Positions 41,915 through 50,646 of a DNA stretch of 64,000 nt are shown piece after piece. The notes beneath the pieces were generated by a model. It worked only from the letters and a program-made list of their open reading frames with translations, was not told the DNA's origin and ran no database searches. Both the position numbers and the translations under genes were made by a program. This DNA is from Allopusillimonas sp008369125. Lineage in GTDB: Bacteria; Pseudomonadota; Gammaproteobacteria; Burkholderiales; Burkholderiaceae_B. The stretch lies in the NCBI RefSeq assembly GCF_008369125.1, contig NZ_VOAY01000005.1:434001-498000 (forward strand), read 5' to 3'. Each line of letters begins with the position of its first letter. Position 1 is the stretch's first letter.

Positions 41915-42204
41915 GAAGATGAAACGTCTACCTTTTTCCGCAGCAGTTCAGCTCGCCACGCCTGAGCTTCGGCTTCTACTTCGGCCGCAGAGACCAGATC
42001 ACCTGCGTTAGCCGAATCTAGCCCGATTTGTACTTGACGGCGAAACCAGGCGTCATGCGCTGCGGTTTCTTCTTCCTGTCGCACGTAGTCCCGCATGAAG
42101 TCGCGCAGTAGCTGCGCGCCGCTGCGGTCACGGGCCTTGGCCGCCGTCGAGAACTCGGCCTTTAAAGCCTCGTCAACTCGAAATGTGAAAGTGGTGTCGC
42201 TCAT
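41911..42204 (-). CDS. antitoxin of a type II toxin-antitoxin pair, orphaned
   Basis: This 97-residue protein has an N-terminal ribbon-helix-helix-like stretch, TTFTFRVDEALKAEFSTAAKARDRSGAQLLRDFM (quoted in part: FTFRVDEALKAEFSTAAK), and a charged C-terminal helix that would wrap the toxin. The ATG at 42204 is chosen because the upstream extension to 42333 is not protein-like. The next gene on this strand is the truncated toxin, with the usual 4-bp overlap, so the antitoxin now lacks a working partner. It may still autoregulate its promoter in the 206-bp gap upstream. Confidence 0.82.
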   Translation of the reverse strand: MSDTTFTFRVDEALKAEFSTAAKARDRSGAQLLRDFMRDYVRQEEETAAHDAWFRRQVQIGLDSANAGDLVSAAEVEAEAQAWRAELLRKKVDVSSS

Positions 42205-42410
42205 GTAGATGCCTCTATTGTGTTGCAAACAAAGTGCAATATGACATGCGAAACAAAATGCCGAAACTGTCGTGGTAGAACATCTTATCGCCCAACGTAA
42301 CCACGACAATCTTTTTCTACAGCAGCACGCCACATGGCCACCGACATGTGTTTTGTCTCTGGCAGAGCTGCGCCCGATCTCAACAAAACGTGACGAGCGC
42401 GGCTCCTTGG

Positions 42411-43493
42411 TCAGCCTTGAATATGCTTCGCAATAGCCTGCCCGACTTCTGTCGTCGATGCCTCGCCGCCCAGGTCAGGCGTACGTGGGCCATGTTCAAG
42501 GATTTGCTCGATGGAGTGCAACATGGTTTTTGCGGCGGCGTCGTAACGTTCGTCTATGGTGCCGAAAAACTCGAGCATTAGGGCTGCAGACCAGATCATT
42601 CCCACGGGGTTGGCGATATTGCGGCCGTATATGTCGGGTGCCGAACCGTGAACGGGTTCAAACAGCGAAGGGAACAGGCGCTCGGGATTCAGGTTGGCCG
42701 AAGGCGCAATGCCAATGGTACCCGCGCAGGCAGGCCCAAGGTCGGACAAGATATCGCCAAACAGGTTAGATGCCACCACCACATCAAAGCGCTCCGGGCT
42801 GAGCACAAAGCGTGCCGCGAGAATATCAATATGGTATTTGTCCCAGGTAATGTCTGGGTAGTTTTGCGCCATGGCTTCCATGCGCTGATCCCAATACGGC
42901 ATGCTGACGGCGATGCCATTGGATTTGGTTGCAGACGTAACGTGCCTGGCAGGGCGTTTTTTGGCAAGCTCAAAGGCATACTTTAGAACACGGTCTACGC
43001 CTTTGCGTGAGAACACCGATTCTTGAATAACCATCTCGCGGTCGGTATCTTTGTACATAGTGCCGCCAAGGTCGGTGTATTCGCCCTCGGTGTTTTCACG
43101 AACTACCAAAAAGTCGATGTCGCCAGGTTTTTTATTGGCCAGCGGGCATGGCACGCCAGGCATAAGGCGAACAGGGCGCAGGTTAATGTATTGATCAAAT
43201 TCGCGTCTGAATTTCAGCAAAGAACCCCACAGTGAAACGTGATCTGCAACAACCTCGGGCCAGCCGACTGCACCAAAGAGTATGGCGTCAAAACCCTTTA
43301 GTGTTTCAAACCAGTCTGACGGCATCATCTCGCCATTTTTCTGGTAATAATCGGCGCAGGCCCAGTCAAAATGCTGGTACGACAGATCAAGCTCATGCTT
43401 GGAGGCAACCGCTTCAAGCGCTTCTAGCGCCTGAGGCATAACTTCTTTGCCAATGCCGTCGCCAGGAATTACCGCGATTTTAAATTTAGCCAT
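42411..43493 (-). CDS. tartrate/D-malate dehydrogenase (TtuC-like, isopropylmalate dehydrogenase family)
   Basis: This 360-residue NAD-dependent beta-hydroxyacid decarboxylating dehydrogenase matches the TtuC/YeaU branch: IAVIPGDGIGKEVMPQALEAL, LWGSLLKFRREFDQYINLRP, VVRENTEGEYTDLGG, ATKSNGIAVSMPYWDQR, and VASNLFGDILSDL with the metal-binding Asp. Known members act on tartrate, D-malate and 3-isopropylmalate. It is the last gene of a minus-strand cluster after an amidohydrolase, a possible deaminase and a TRAP transporter, so its true substrate may be a product of that pathway. Confidence 0.9.
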   Translation of the reverse strand: MAKFKIAVIPGDGIGKEVMPQALEALEAVASKHELDLSYQHFDWACADYYQKNGEMMPSDWFETLKGFDAILFGAVGWPEVVADHVSLWGSLLKFRREFDQYINLRPVRLMPGVPCPLANKKPGDIDFLVVRENTEGEYTDLGGTMYKDTDREMVIQESVFSRKGVDRVLKYAFELAKKRPARHVTSATKSNGIAVSMPYWDQRMEAMAQNYPDITWDKYHIDILAARFVLSPERFDVVVASNLFGDILSDLGPACAGTIGIAPSANLNPERLFPSLFEPVHGSAPDIYGRNIANPVGMIWSAALMLEFFGTIDERYDAAAKTMLHSIEQILEHGPRTPDLGGEASTTEVGQAIAKHIQG

Positions 43494-43544
43494 GTTCCGC
43501 TTCTTTAGTAACTTAAGTTGTTTATAAGATAACGCTGCCTGACA

Positions 43545-44534
43545 TCAGGCTGTTGCGCCGAAGGCGCTGAGCAAAGATGCGCGATCCGTGCCGTTGCCGG
43601 CGGCCAGCGCCAGCGTAAGCCTGATGCGCGCCTTTCTTGCGGAAAGCCCGCTGATACCAACCGCACCTGCGGTTTCGAGATTGTGCAATGAGCCTGCAAA
43701 TTCGTAGGCCTGAAACACCGGCCCATGCAAGGTCGATGAACAAACGATAACAGGCACGCCCTGTTCAATGGCACGTTCGATAGACGGCACCCAGGTTGGC
43801 GGCACATGCCCCCGCCCTACGGCGTCAATAACAATGCCTTTTGCGCTGCCCGAAACAGCCGCATCAAGCAGTAGCGGCCGCGCGTCAAGGTAAACAGGAA
43901 TAATGTCCACGGCTGGCACAGCGCCAGAGGGCGTTAATACCGGCAGCCTGATCGGCTTCTGGTACAGCGTAATCGCCCCATTATCGATAAGGCCCAGAAA
44001 GCCATAGCCAGGCGCATCAAAGCCATTAAGCTGGTAGCTGCTTACCTTTCTGACAAAGCAGGCGCTGAAAATGGTTTCGTTAAACACCACCAGCACGCCC
44101 AAGCCGCGCGCCTGCTCACTGGCTGCGGTAAGAATGGCATTTTTTAGATTGACATAAGCGTCAGTGCCCATGGCGTGCGGGACGCGTTGCGACCCGGTCA
44201 CCACGATGGCGACATCGGCCGCATCCAGCGAGCTTTCAAGATAGTAAGCCGTGTCTTCGAGGGTGTCTGTGCCATGCGTAATGACAATGCCGCAGACCTG
44301 CCCTTCTGCGATGATGCTCAAACACGCTTCACGCAACGCAGCCACGTCGGCAAGCGTAATGGCATTGCTGGGCTTCTGGAAAACCGAGCGTACCTCGACC
44401 TCAATATCTGCATGAAGCTCGATTTTGCTGACCAGTTCAGCACCCTGCAAAGCACCTGACACATTTCTGCCGCCTTCGGCTGGCGCACTTGCAATGGTGC
44501 CGCCCGTTGACAACACAACAACTTTTTTACGCAT
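43545..44534 (-). CDS. asparaginase-family amidohydrolase
   Basis: This 329-residue protein has the two asparaginase signatures: VVVLSTGGTIAS at the N-terminus with the catalytic Thr, and VITHGTDTLEDTAYYLESS with the second Thr-Asp-Lys site. No signal peptide is evident, so it is probably cytoplasmic. It sits 3 bp after the CnbZ-like gene on the same strand, within a catabolic operon that also has an amidase and a TRAP importer, so it may hydrolyse a different amide than asparagine. Confidence 0.88.
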   Translation of the reverse strand: MRKKVVVLSTGGTIASAPAEGGRNVSGALQGAELVSKIELHADIEVEVRSVFQKPSNAITLADVAALREACLSIIAEGQVCGIVITHGTDTLEDTAYYLESSLDAADVAIVVTGSQRVPHAMGTDAYVNLKNAILTAASEQARGLGVLVVFNETIFSACFVRKVSSYQLNGFDAPGYGFLGLIDNGAITLYQKPIRLPVLTPSGAVPAVDIIPVYLDARPLLLDAAVSGSAKGIVIDAVGRGHVPPTWVPSIERAIEQGVPVIVCSSTLHGPVFQAYEFAGSLHNLETAGAVGISGLSARKARIRLTLALAAGNGTDRASLLSAFGATA

Positions 44535-44537
44535 TGC

Positions 44538-45299
44538 TCAGTCCACCACGACAACGCGTTCGTTCAGAACACGACGACAGTCCATTTCGAATTCCATGTC
44601 GACAACGGGCGGCCTGACGTAGTGCCAGTTAAGCCCAAACCGCATGGCGCCACGGCGTGCAAACTCTTGAGCAAGAAACGGATGCGGGTTATGCACAATG
44701 TACAGCTGCGTTCCTGTGCAATGGCTCCAGTCGTAACCCAGAACAGCCAGACGCCTTTCCATTTCAGTTAGCACCCAGCGGGCTTTTTCAAGCAGGCCTT
44801 CGGGGGAAAGATCTTTATACCGTATGAGATGGTCTTTGTAGTTGGAGCGGCCTTCGGGCACTTCGCTGCTTCCGGCGACCACAAACGTATTTTCTGCCGT
44901 TTCGGATGGCACGGTATAACTGAAGGCATAAAACGAAGGTTGTGCAGGCGGGTCGACTTCTGGGCACACGTTGCTGCGTGCCACAGGGTTGTTTACGCCA
45001 TCGCAAATACCCCAGTCTTTCAGCGTCTGCACATACAGCTCATTAAATGACGAGAAGCCGCTTTCCGTTGCCTGCGCAGGCGATCTTAGCTCGCAGCCAC
45101 ACAGTGCGGTAAGCGGCCTGCCTTCTTCCCGCAAAATATCGGCGATTCTGCGAAAGCCTTCCTCCACCGGCACGGGTTTCGAAAATACGACCCGGCGAAT
45201 GGTGTAGCCTTCTTCGGCGGCTGCTCCGCCCGAGTACTGCAGAACGCCGCTAGGCACGAACCGGTAATTGCCAGCCTGAAATAAAACAGCTTCTATCAT
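44538..45299 (-). CDS. possible RidA-like deaminase (2-aminomuconate deaminase CnbZ type)
   Basis: This 253-residue protein is not firmly recognised. Its middle and C-terminal part (VVAGSSEVPEG, SPEGLLEKARWVLTEMERRL, TQLYIVHNPHPFLAQEFARR) resembles RidA/YjgF-type deaminases, and from memory the overall sequence resembles CnbZ, annotated as 2-amino-5-chloromuconate deaminase. The N-terminal half has cysteines (CGCELRSPA, SNVCPEVDPP). AAGGAAG precedes the ATG. It lies between a TRAP permease and an asparaginase-like gene. The deaminase role is inference. Confidence 0.5.
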   Translation of the reverse strand: MIEAVLFQAGNYRFVPSGVLQYSGGAAAEEGYTIRRVVFSKPVPVEEGFRRIADILREEGRPLTALCGCELRSPAQATESGFSSFNELYVQTLKDWGICDGVNNPVARSNVCPEVDPPAQPSFYAFSYTVPSETAENTFVVAGSSEVPEGRSNYKDHLIRYKDLSPEGLLEKARWVLTEMERRLAVLGYDWSHCTGTQLYIVHNPHPFLAQEFARRGAMRFGLNWHYVRPPVVDMEFEMDCRRVLNERVVVVD

Positions 45300-45311
45300 G
45301 TTGGGCTTCCT

Positions 45312-46586
45312 TTAATAGAGCGCATTAGGAATGACCATGCTTATCCATGGAATATAGGTAATCAGGATCAACGCCCCTACCATGAGCATGATGGTCGGCA
45401 AGGCGGCTCTGAATACCTCGAACAGTGACATTCTGGCGATACCCATGGCGACGAACAAGTTGAGCCCGACCGGCGGGGTCAGCATGCCCACCGACAGGTT
45501 AACCAGAGTGATGATGCCAAAATGAATGGGGTCTACGCCAACCTGAGCCGCAATAGGCTGCATGAGGGGTGCCAGCACAATAATTGCCGAGGCACTGTCC
45601 AGAACGGCACCCGCTACCAGCATGATCAGGTTGAACAGGCCCATGACAGCAACCGGCGATGTTGTGCCCGCCAAGACCTTGGTGGCCAGCATGGTGGGAG
45701 CGCCGGTACTGGCGAGTATCCAGGAAAAGGCCGCAGCGCCAGCCGTAATCAACAGCAACGTGCCTGACAACAAGCCGGTATTGCGCAGTATCTCGAACAG
45801 GCCTTTAACCGAAATGGTGCGATAGATGACGGTGCCGACAAACCATCCATACAGACAAGCAGCTGCTGCCGACTCTGTTGGCGTAAACATGCCCGAATAA
45901 ATGCCACCGAGCAAAATGACAGGAAGCCCCAGCCCCCAGAGTGATCGTTTTACCGCAATCCATATTTCGCCCACAGTGGGAAATTTCTCGCGCGGATACC
46001 CCTTTTTCAAGGAATAGAGGCAGCAGTACAAAATGAGAATGGACGCAATCAAAATCGCCGGAATCAGGCCGGCCGCAAATAGCTTGCCCACTGATGAGCC
46101 TGTTACTGAGCCATAAATGATCAGTGCGATGCTGGGTGGAACAATCGGGCCCAGCGTACCCGCCGTGGCGATCAGACCGATGGAAAAATACTTGTCATAC
46201 CCGGCAGCCACCAACGCCGGAAACATGATGGTGCCAATGGCGATGACGGTAGCGGGGCTTGAGCCTGAAATCGACCCAAAAAACAGGCATGACAGCACGG
46301 TAGCGGCTGCCAGCCCACCCGGCATCCAACCGATCAATGCACGAGCAAGGCCGATTAGTCGGTCAGACAGGCCCCCAATGCGCATCAACTCTGCTGCCAG
46401 AATGAAAAACGGGATGGACATGAGCGAAAAGTTGTTCATGCCCGAGAACATGCGCATGGGCACGACCAGCGGGTCGATCGCTCCGAAGAAATAAAGCGTG
46501 AGAGTTACGGTAAGAGCCAGTGCTGCAAAAATGGGAAGACCAAACAGCAGCACGCTGAAGAAGATGGGTACGAGTGCGGAAATCAT
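45312..46586 (-). CDS. TRAP transporter large permease (DctM family)
   Basis: This 424-residue, 12-helix-type membrane protein is the ion-coupled channel of a TRAP transporter. DctM motifs include MSIPFFILAAELMRIGGLSDRLI, GSISGSSPATVIAIGTIMFPAL (quoted in part: FGSISGSSPATVIAIG), PSIALIIYGSVTGSSVGKLF and GMLTPPVGLNLFVAMGIARM. It follows dctQ with 13 bp between, on the minus strand. TRAP systems import carboxylates or related organic acids with Na+. Confidence 0.95.
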   Translation of the reverse strand: MISALVPIFFSVLLFGLPIFAALALTVTLTLYFFGAIDPLVVPMRMFSGMNNFSLMSIPFFILAAELMRIGGLSDRLIGLARALIGWMPGGLAAATVLSCLFFGSISGSSPATVIAIGTIMFPALVAAGYDKYFSIGLIATAGTLGPIVPPSIALIIYGSVTGSSVGKLFAAGLIPAILIASILILYCCLYSLKKGYPREKFPTVGEIWIAVKRSLWGLGLPVILLGGIYSGMFTPTESAAAACLYGWFVGTVIYRTISVKGLFEILRNTGLLSGTLLLITAGAAAFSWILASTGAPTMLATKVLAGTTSPVAVMGLFNLIMLVAGAVLDSASAIIVLAPLMQPIAAQVGVDPIHFGIITLVNLSVGMLTPPVGLNLFVAMGIARMSLFEVFRAALPTIMLMVGALILITYIPWISMVIPNALY

Positions 46587-46599
46587 GTGTTGTCCTTGC

Positions 46600-47109
46600 T
46601 CACGTCGAGCTGATATCCATGGTCAGAGGCTTGTATTCTTTGTGTTTTATGAGGCTTTCGACAATCCATAGATAACGCAGCAACATTGAAAAGCCAGACA
46701 CAGGGATAATCAGATAGATGTACGCGACCGGGATCCGCATTGCGGGGGAGAGCTGTCCCATCTTCAGGGTATTTAAATAAAGCCGACCACCGTAATAAAC
46801 CAGGGTCAGTGCAAAGGCCACCCCCAGAATGGCGGCGATGTATTTCAGCACCATCTGCAGGCGGGGGCCTACCACCAGGGGCAGTACTTCGACGCAAATA
46901 TGCGCCGCGTACCGAACCCCCATGCTGCCGGCAACAAAACTCATAATGATCAGTGAATACAGTATTGTTTCTTCTGACCAGGACAGCGAGTTGTTGAACA
47001 CATACCGGGCGATGACCTGCACGATGGCGACAACTGTCGCAACCAGCATCAGCACTATCATCGCGAATCCTTCTATGCGATCAATGATCTTATTTATTGA
47101 TTCCAGCAT
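46600..47109 (-). CDS. TRAP transporter small permease (DctQ family)
   Basis: This 169-residue protein with four hydrophobic helices is the small membrane subunit: LMLVATVVAIVQVIARYVFNNSLSWSEETILYSLI carries the DctQ-family R(Y/F)-x-F-N and WSEE motif (quoted in part: ARYVFNNSLSWSEE). It lies between dctP and dctM in the same operon, the usual TRAP order. Confidence 0.9.
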   Translation of the reverse strand: MLESINKIIDRIEGFAMIVLMLVATVVAIVQVIARYVFNNSLSWSEETILYSLIIMSFVAGSMGVRYAAHICVEVLPLVVGPRLQMVLKYIAAILGVAFALTLVYYGGRLYLNTLKMGQLSPAMRIPVAYIYLIIPVSGFSMLLRYLWIVESLIKHKEYKPLTMDISST

Positions 47110-47129
47110 TGGGAGCCCCTGTATTGCCT

Positions 47130-48125
47130 TTAGTTACCTGAAGCCGCCTTGATGGCTTTCTGCATCAGTTCAGGCGTCACTTCACGCTCAAACTGCTTGT
47201 AGATGGCCTTGGATTTCTCGACAAATTTGGCTTTGCCTTCGGGGGTAAGCTCGCGAATCTCAATCTGACCCTTGATGTTTTCGAGAATTTTTTTCTCGTC
47301 TTGTTCTGTCAGCTCACGTGCGTAATCACGACCCACATCAAACGCGTCGCGCATAACCTGTTGCAAGTCTGGTGGCAGTGATTCCCACGCCGCTTTGTTC
47401 ACGACGGCGGCGTACGTGTGGTATGCATGACCTGTCAGCGTCATGTACTTCTGCACTTCGTAGAACTTCATCGAGTCAATATTGGCCAACGGGTTTTCCT
47501 GCCCCTCTACCACGCCCTGCTGCAAGCCGTTATACACCTCGGTATAGGCCATGGCGGTGGGGTTGGCACCGAAAGTGCGGTACGTAGCAAGAATTGTCGG
47601 AGCCTGAAGCGTGCGCATCTTGATGTTCTTGAGGCTGTCAGGCTCTTCGATGGGGCGAATGTTGTTGGTCATGTGACGGAAACCCGCACCCCAGTAGTTC
47701 ACGCCGTAAAGATTGTTGTCAGACAGCGTATCCAGTAGCTCACGGCCAACATCACCGTCGAGCAGGCGTTTCATGGCAGCCGTGTCTTCCATCAAGTAGG
47801 GAAGGTCGAACAGAAACATTTTTGCCTGGAAGTTGGCCAGGTTGCCCGTGGGCGGTATGGCAATCTGCACCAGGTTCATTTGGGTCTGTTCAATAATCTC
47901 GACGTCACCACCAAGTTGTGCCGCAGGACGCACATTGATCTGAATACGGCCCTTCGAGTTTTTCTCGACTTCTTCCTTGAACTTGACCGCTGCCTTGGCA
48001 TTAGGCGTGCTTTCCGTCAGCACGTGCGCAAACGTAAAGTTAAATTCTGCTGCATATGCCGAGCCGCCGGCCAGCATGCTGGCAATGGCTATGGTTCCGA
48101 TTTTCTTGAGTGTTACTTTAAACAT
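47130..48125 (-). CDS. TRAP transporter substrate-binding protein (DctP family)
   Basis: This 331-residue periplasmic receptor has a signal peptide (MFKVTLKKIGTIAIASMLAG, cleavage near SAYAAE) and the DctP core: NFTFAHVLTESTPNAKAAVKFK, GVNYWGAGFRHMTNNIRPI, MRTLQAPTILATYRTFGANPT with the carboxylate-binding Arg, and TEVYNGLQQGVVEGQENPLA. GGGAGC precedes the ATG. It is next to the amidase gene, so its ligand is probably an amide-bearing or acidic compound used by the downstream enzymes. Confidence 0.94.
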   Translation of the reverse strand: MFKVTLKKIGTIAIASMLAGGSAYAAEFNFTFAHVLTESTPNAKAAVKFKEEVEKNSKGRIQINVRPAAQLGGDVEIIEQTQMNLVQIAIPPTGNLANFQAKMFLFDLPYLMEDTAAMKRLLDGDVGRELLDTLSDNNLYGVNYWGAGFRHMTNNIRPIEEPDSLKNIKMRTLQAPTILATYRTFGANPTAMAYTEVYNGLQQGVVEGQENPLANIDSMKFYEVQKYMTLTGHAYHTYAAVVNKAAWESLPPDLQQVMRDAFDVGRDYARELTEQDEKKILENIKGQIEIRELTPEGKAKFVEKSKAIYKQFEREVTPELMQKAIKAASGN

Positions 48126-48161
48126 GGTTGCTCCCTTTTTATGGATCGTGTGCAGTTGTGA

Positions 48162-49559
48162 TTACTGCGTCAAAGCGGGTGTACCCAATACATCAATGGG
48201 CTTGCCCAGCTTGTTTTCCAGCAAAATTGAAATGGCAAGCAGCTTGGCGTCCTGATCAGGCCCACCCATAAGCTGCATACCTATAGGCATGCCAAGCCCG
48301 TCTTTACCCACCGGCATACTGATTGCGCACAACCCCATAAGGTTGGCGATACTGGTATTGCGCAACGTCATCATGTTTGCGTGGCGATAGGCTTCACCGT
48401 CTGCCAGCTCGCTAATGCATGGCGGCGAGATGGCCACCGTAGGCGTTACGATGACGTCAACCTCTGTAAACAGGGCAGCGGCTTCGCGTGCGGCGGTATT
48501 CAGGGCCGTGCGACGACGCAAGTACTCCACAGACGAAACAGACTCTGCGGCTTCGACCCGCATTCTTACGACGGGATCAAGCTGCTCGAGTTTGTGAGGC
48601 ATGGTGTCGGCAAGAAAAGCACAAAGCTCTGATGCGGCGAGCCCGCCACGACCGAAAATGCCATACACCTCATCGCAGCGCGGCAAGGTAATGCGGCTTA
48701 CTTTTGCGCCTGCTGCTTCAAGCTTCGCGATGGCCGCTTCCACTTCGCGAATAATCACTGGATCAGCGCCATCCCAGAAAAAATGGTCGGGTACGCCTAT
48801 GCGCAGGGCCGACATCGTTGGCAGGCTTAATGGCTCGGCCTGCTTACCTGTCAGCATGGCGTCGATCGCCGTAAAGGCAAACGCTACGTCATCAACAGAC
48901 CGTGCCAGTATGCCCGGCGTATCGAGCGAGGAAGACAGCGGAACAATACCCGCGCCCGGCCAGCGCCCCCAGGTCGGCTTGAAGCCTACGGCACCCGTCA
49001 GTGAAGCTGGTATGCGCACCGACCCGGCGGTGTCCGTGCCAAACGCAACCAGCGCCGATCCTTGAGCAAGTGACACGCCTGCACCCGAACTTGATCCACC
49101 CGGAATGCGCGGTTCGCCGACACTCCAGGGGTTAACAGGGGTGCCCCAATGCGCATTAATGCCTATACCGCCAAAAGCAAACTCAACGGTGTGTGATTTG
49201 CCCATAACGAGTGCAAGCTGCCGCAGCGCGCTCTGCATGACAGGCCCTGGCTCCTCCCAGGATTTGGACAAGGCCTCGGGCGAGCCGGCAAATGTCGGAA
49301 ATCCCGGCACGCCGTACAGATCCTTTACTGACACCGGTATGCCCATGAGCGGGCCCAGATCTATACCTGATGCGAAGAGTGTGTCGGCGGCGCGCGCATT
49401 TTTTAACGCAGCTTCACCACCCCATGATTTATAGGCATGCAGCGTGGGTTCGAGCCGTGCGTAGTTGGCTATGCAAGACTGCACCAGTGCCTCAGCCGTC
49501 AGTTCGCCAGAACGCAAACCGACATGGATGTCTTTGAGTGATTTAAATTTTGTCCCCAT
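48162..49559 (-). CDS. amidase-signature family hydrolase
   Basis: This 465-residue amidase has the Ser-cisSer-Lys triad region: Lys79 in IPVSVKDLYGV, the GGSSSGAGVSL loop at about 154-164, and Ser180 in FGTDTAGSVRIPASLTG. The next stretch GAVGFKPTWGR is also typical. It could be the first hydrolytic step of the pathway, cutting an imported amide. It is not the Glu-tRNA amidotransferase GatA, because GatB and GatC are not nearby and the context is catabolic. It is first on the minus strand, divergent from a LysR gene. Confidence 0.9.
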   Translation of the reverse strand: MGTKFKSLKDIHVGLRSGELTAEALVQSCIANYARLEPTLHAYKSWGGEAALKNARAADTLFASGIDLGPLMGIPVSVKDLYGVPGFPTFAGSPEALSKSWEEPGPVMQSALRQLALVMGKSHTVEFAFGGIGINAHWGTPVNPWSVGEPRIPGGSSSGAGVSLAQGSALVAFGTDTAGSVRIPASLTGAVGFKPTWGRWPGAGIVPLSSSLDTPGILARSVDDVAFAFTAIDAMLTGKQAEPLSLPTMSALRIGVPDHFFWDGADPVIIREVEAAIAKLEAAGAKVSRITLPRCDEVYGIFGRGGLAASELCAFLADTMPHKLEQLDPVVRMRVEAAESVSSVEYLRRRTALNTAAREAAALFTEVDVIVTPTVAISPPCISELADGEAYRHANMMTLRNTSIANLMGLCAISMPVGKDGLGMPIGMQLMGGPDQDAKLLAISILLENKLGKPIDVLGTPALTQ

Positions 49560-49655
49560 GGCTTCTTAAATAGTTTTAAACGTTGAGCCGAACGGCAAGT
49601 CTAGGGGGAAAATCACTACAATGCCAAGTTCTACAGGGAAAAACAGAATTTACCC

Positions 49656-50585
49656 ATGGTTAATAATCAATTTTCGCTACAGAACCTGCGCATACTGTGC
49701 GAGGTCGCTGATTACCAGAGTTTTGCCAAAACAGCGCAAATGATGGGGGTGTCACCCGCTTTCGTTACCAAGCGCATACAGCAGCTTGAAACTGATCTGG
49801 GCACCAGGCTTTTTCATCGCACCACCAGACAGGTTTCACTTACTGAACAAGGCGAGCATGTGTACAGCCAGGCACAGCACATACTGCTGAGCGTGGACGG
49901 TCTGCAGAACCAGATTGACCTTATGAAGGGTGAGCCGCGCGGGATACTGCGGGTATCCACCAGTTTTGGATTTGGCCGACGTGTTGTCGCACAGAGCCTG
50001 GCACAGTACTCAAGAAATCACCCCGAAGTACAGATAAAGCTTGAGGTGTTCGATCGCCTGGTTGACCTTGCGAGAGACAAATTCGATCTTGACGTACGCA
50101 TTGGCGACATCATTGACCCCAACTACATTGCCCGAAAGCTGGCCAGCAACCACCGAATTCTGTGCGCCTCACCCGAGTATCTGCAAACACACGGCACGCC
50201 GAGAAAAATCAGCGAACTTTCGGAACACAATTGCCTGGTGATCAGAGAGCGCGACCACCCCGTAGGCATCTGGAAACTCAGCAGACGAAACAAGAGCATT
50301 AACGTAAAAGTCGACGGCAGCCTGACGACCAACAACGGCGAGATCGCAGTGGCCTGGGCCCTGGCTGGGCATGGCATTATGCTCAGATCCATCTGGGATT
50401 CTCAAGAACATCTGCAGTCTGGCCAGCTGGTGCATATTCTTAAAGAGTACCGACAAGAGGCCAATGTGTGGGCGGTTTACCCCGAGCGCCTGAGCGCATC
50501 GGCCAAGATCAAGTCTTGCGTAAGCCATCTTGAAGAGTATTTCCACAATTGGGGCAAAGAAGGCGGGCAGCGCCCAGCTTTTTGA
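49656..50585 (+). CDS. LysR-family transcriptional regulator
   Basis: This 309-residue regulator has an N-terminal winged helix (NLRILCEVADYQSFAKTAQMMGVSPAFVTKRIQQLE) and a C-terminal inducer-binding domain (ILRVSTSFGFGRRVVAQSL). It is divergent from the amidase-led operon with 96 bp between start codons, the arrangement in which LysR regulators control the neighbouring operon in response to its substrate. No single T-N11-A box could be named with confidence. Confidence 0.92.
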   Translation: MVNNQFSLQNLRILCEVADYQSFAKTAQMMGVSPAFVTKRIQQLETDLGTRLFHRTTRQVSLTEQGEHVYSQAQHILLSVDGLQNQIDLMKGEPRGILRVSTSFGFGRRVVAQSLAQYSRNHPEVQIKLEVFDRLVDLARDKFDLDVRIGDIIDPNYIARKLASNHRILCASPEYLQTHGTPRKISELSEHNCLVIRERDHPVGIWKLSRRNKSINVKVDGSLTTNNGEIAVAWALAGHGIMLRSIWDSQEHLQSGQLVHILKEYRQEANVWAVYPERLSASAKIKSCVSHLEEYFHNWGKEGGQRPAF

Positions 50586-50646
50586 TGGAGCAGGTCAGGT
50601 ATGCTGTCCAAACAGCGACAAACGCCCGATAAAATCGGAGACACCT

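Noticed and set aside
42269..42307. 8-bp inverted repeat GTCGTGGT / ACCACGAC followed by CTTTTT between the antitoxin and ttuC-like genes
   Set aside because: The 23-nt loop makes a working terminator unlikely; it may be an operator but nothing else supports it.
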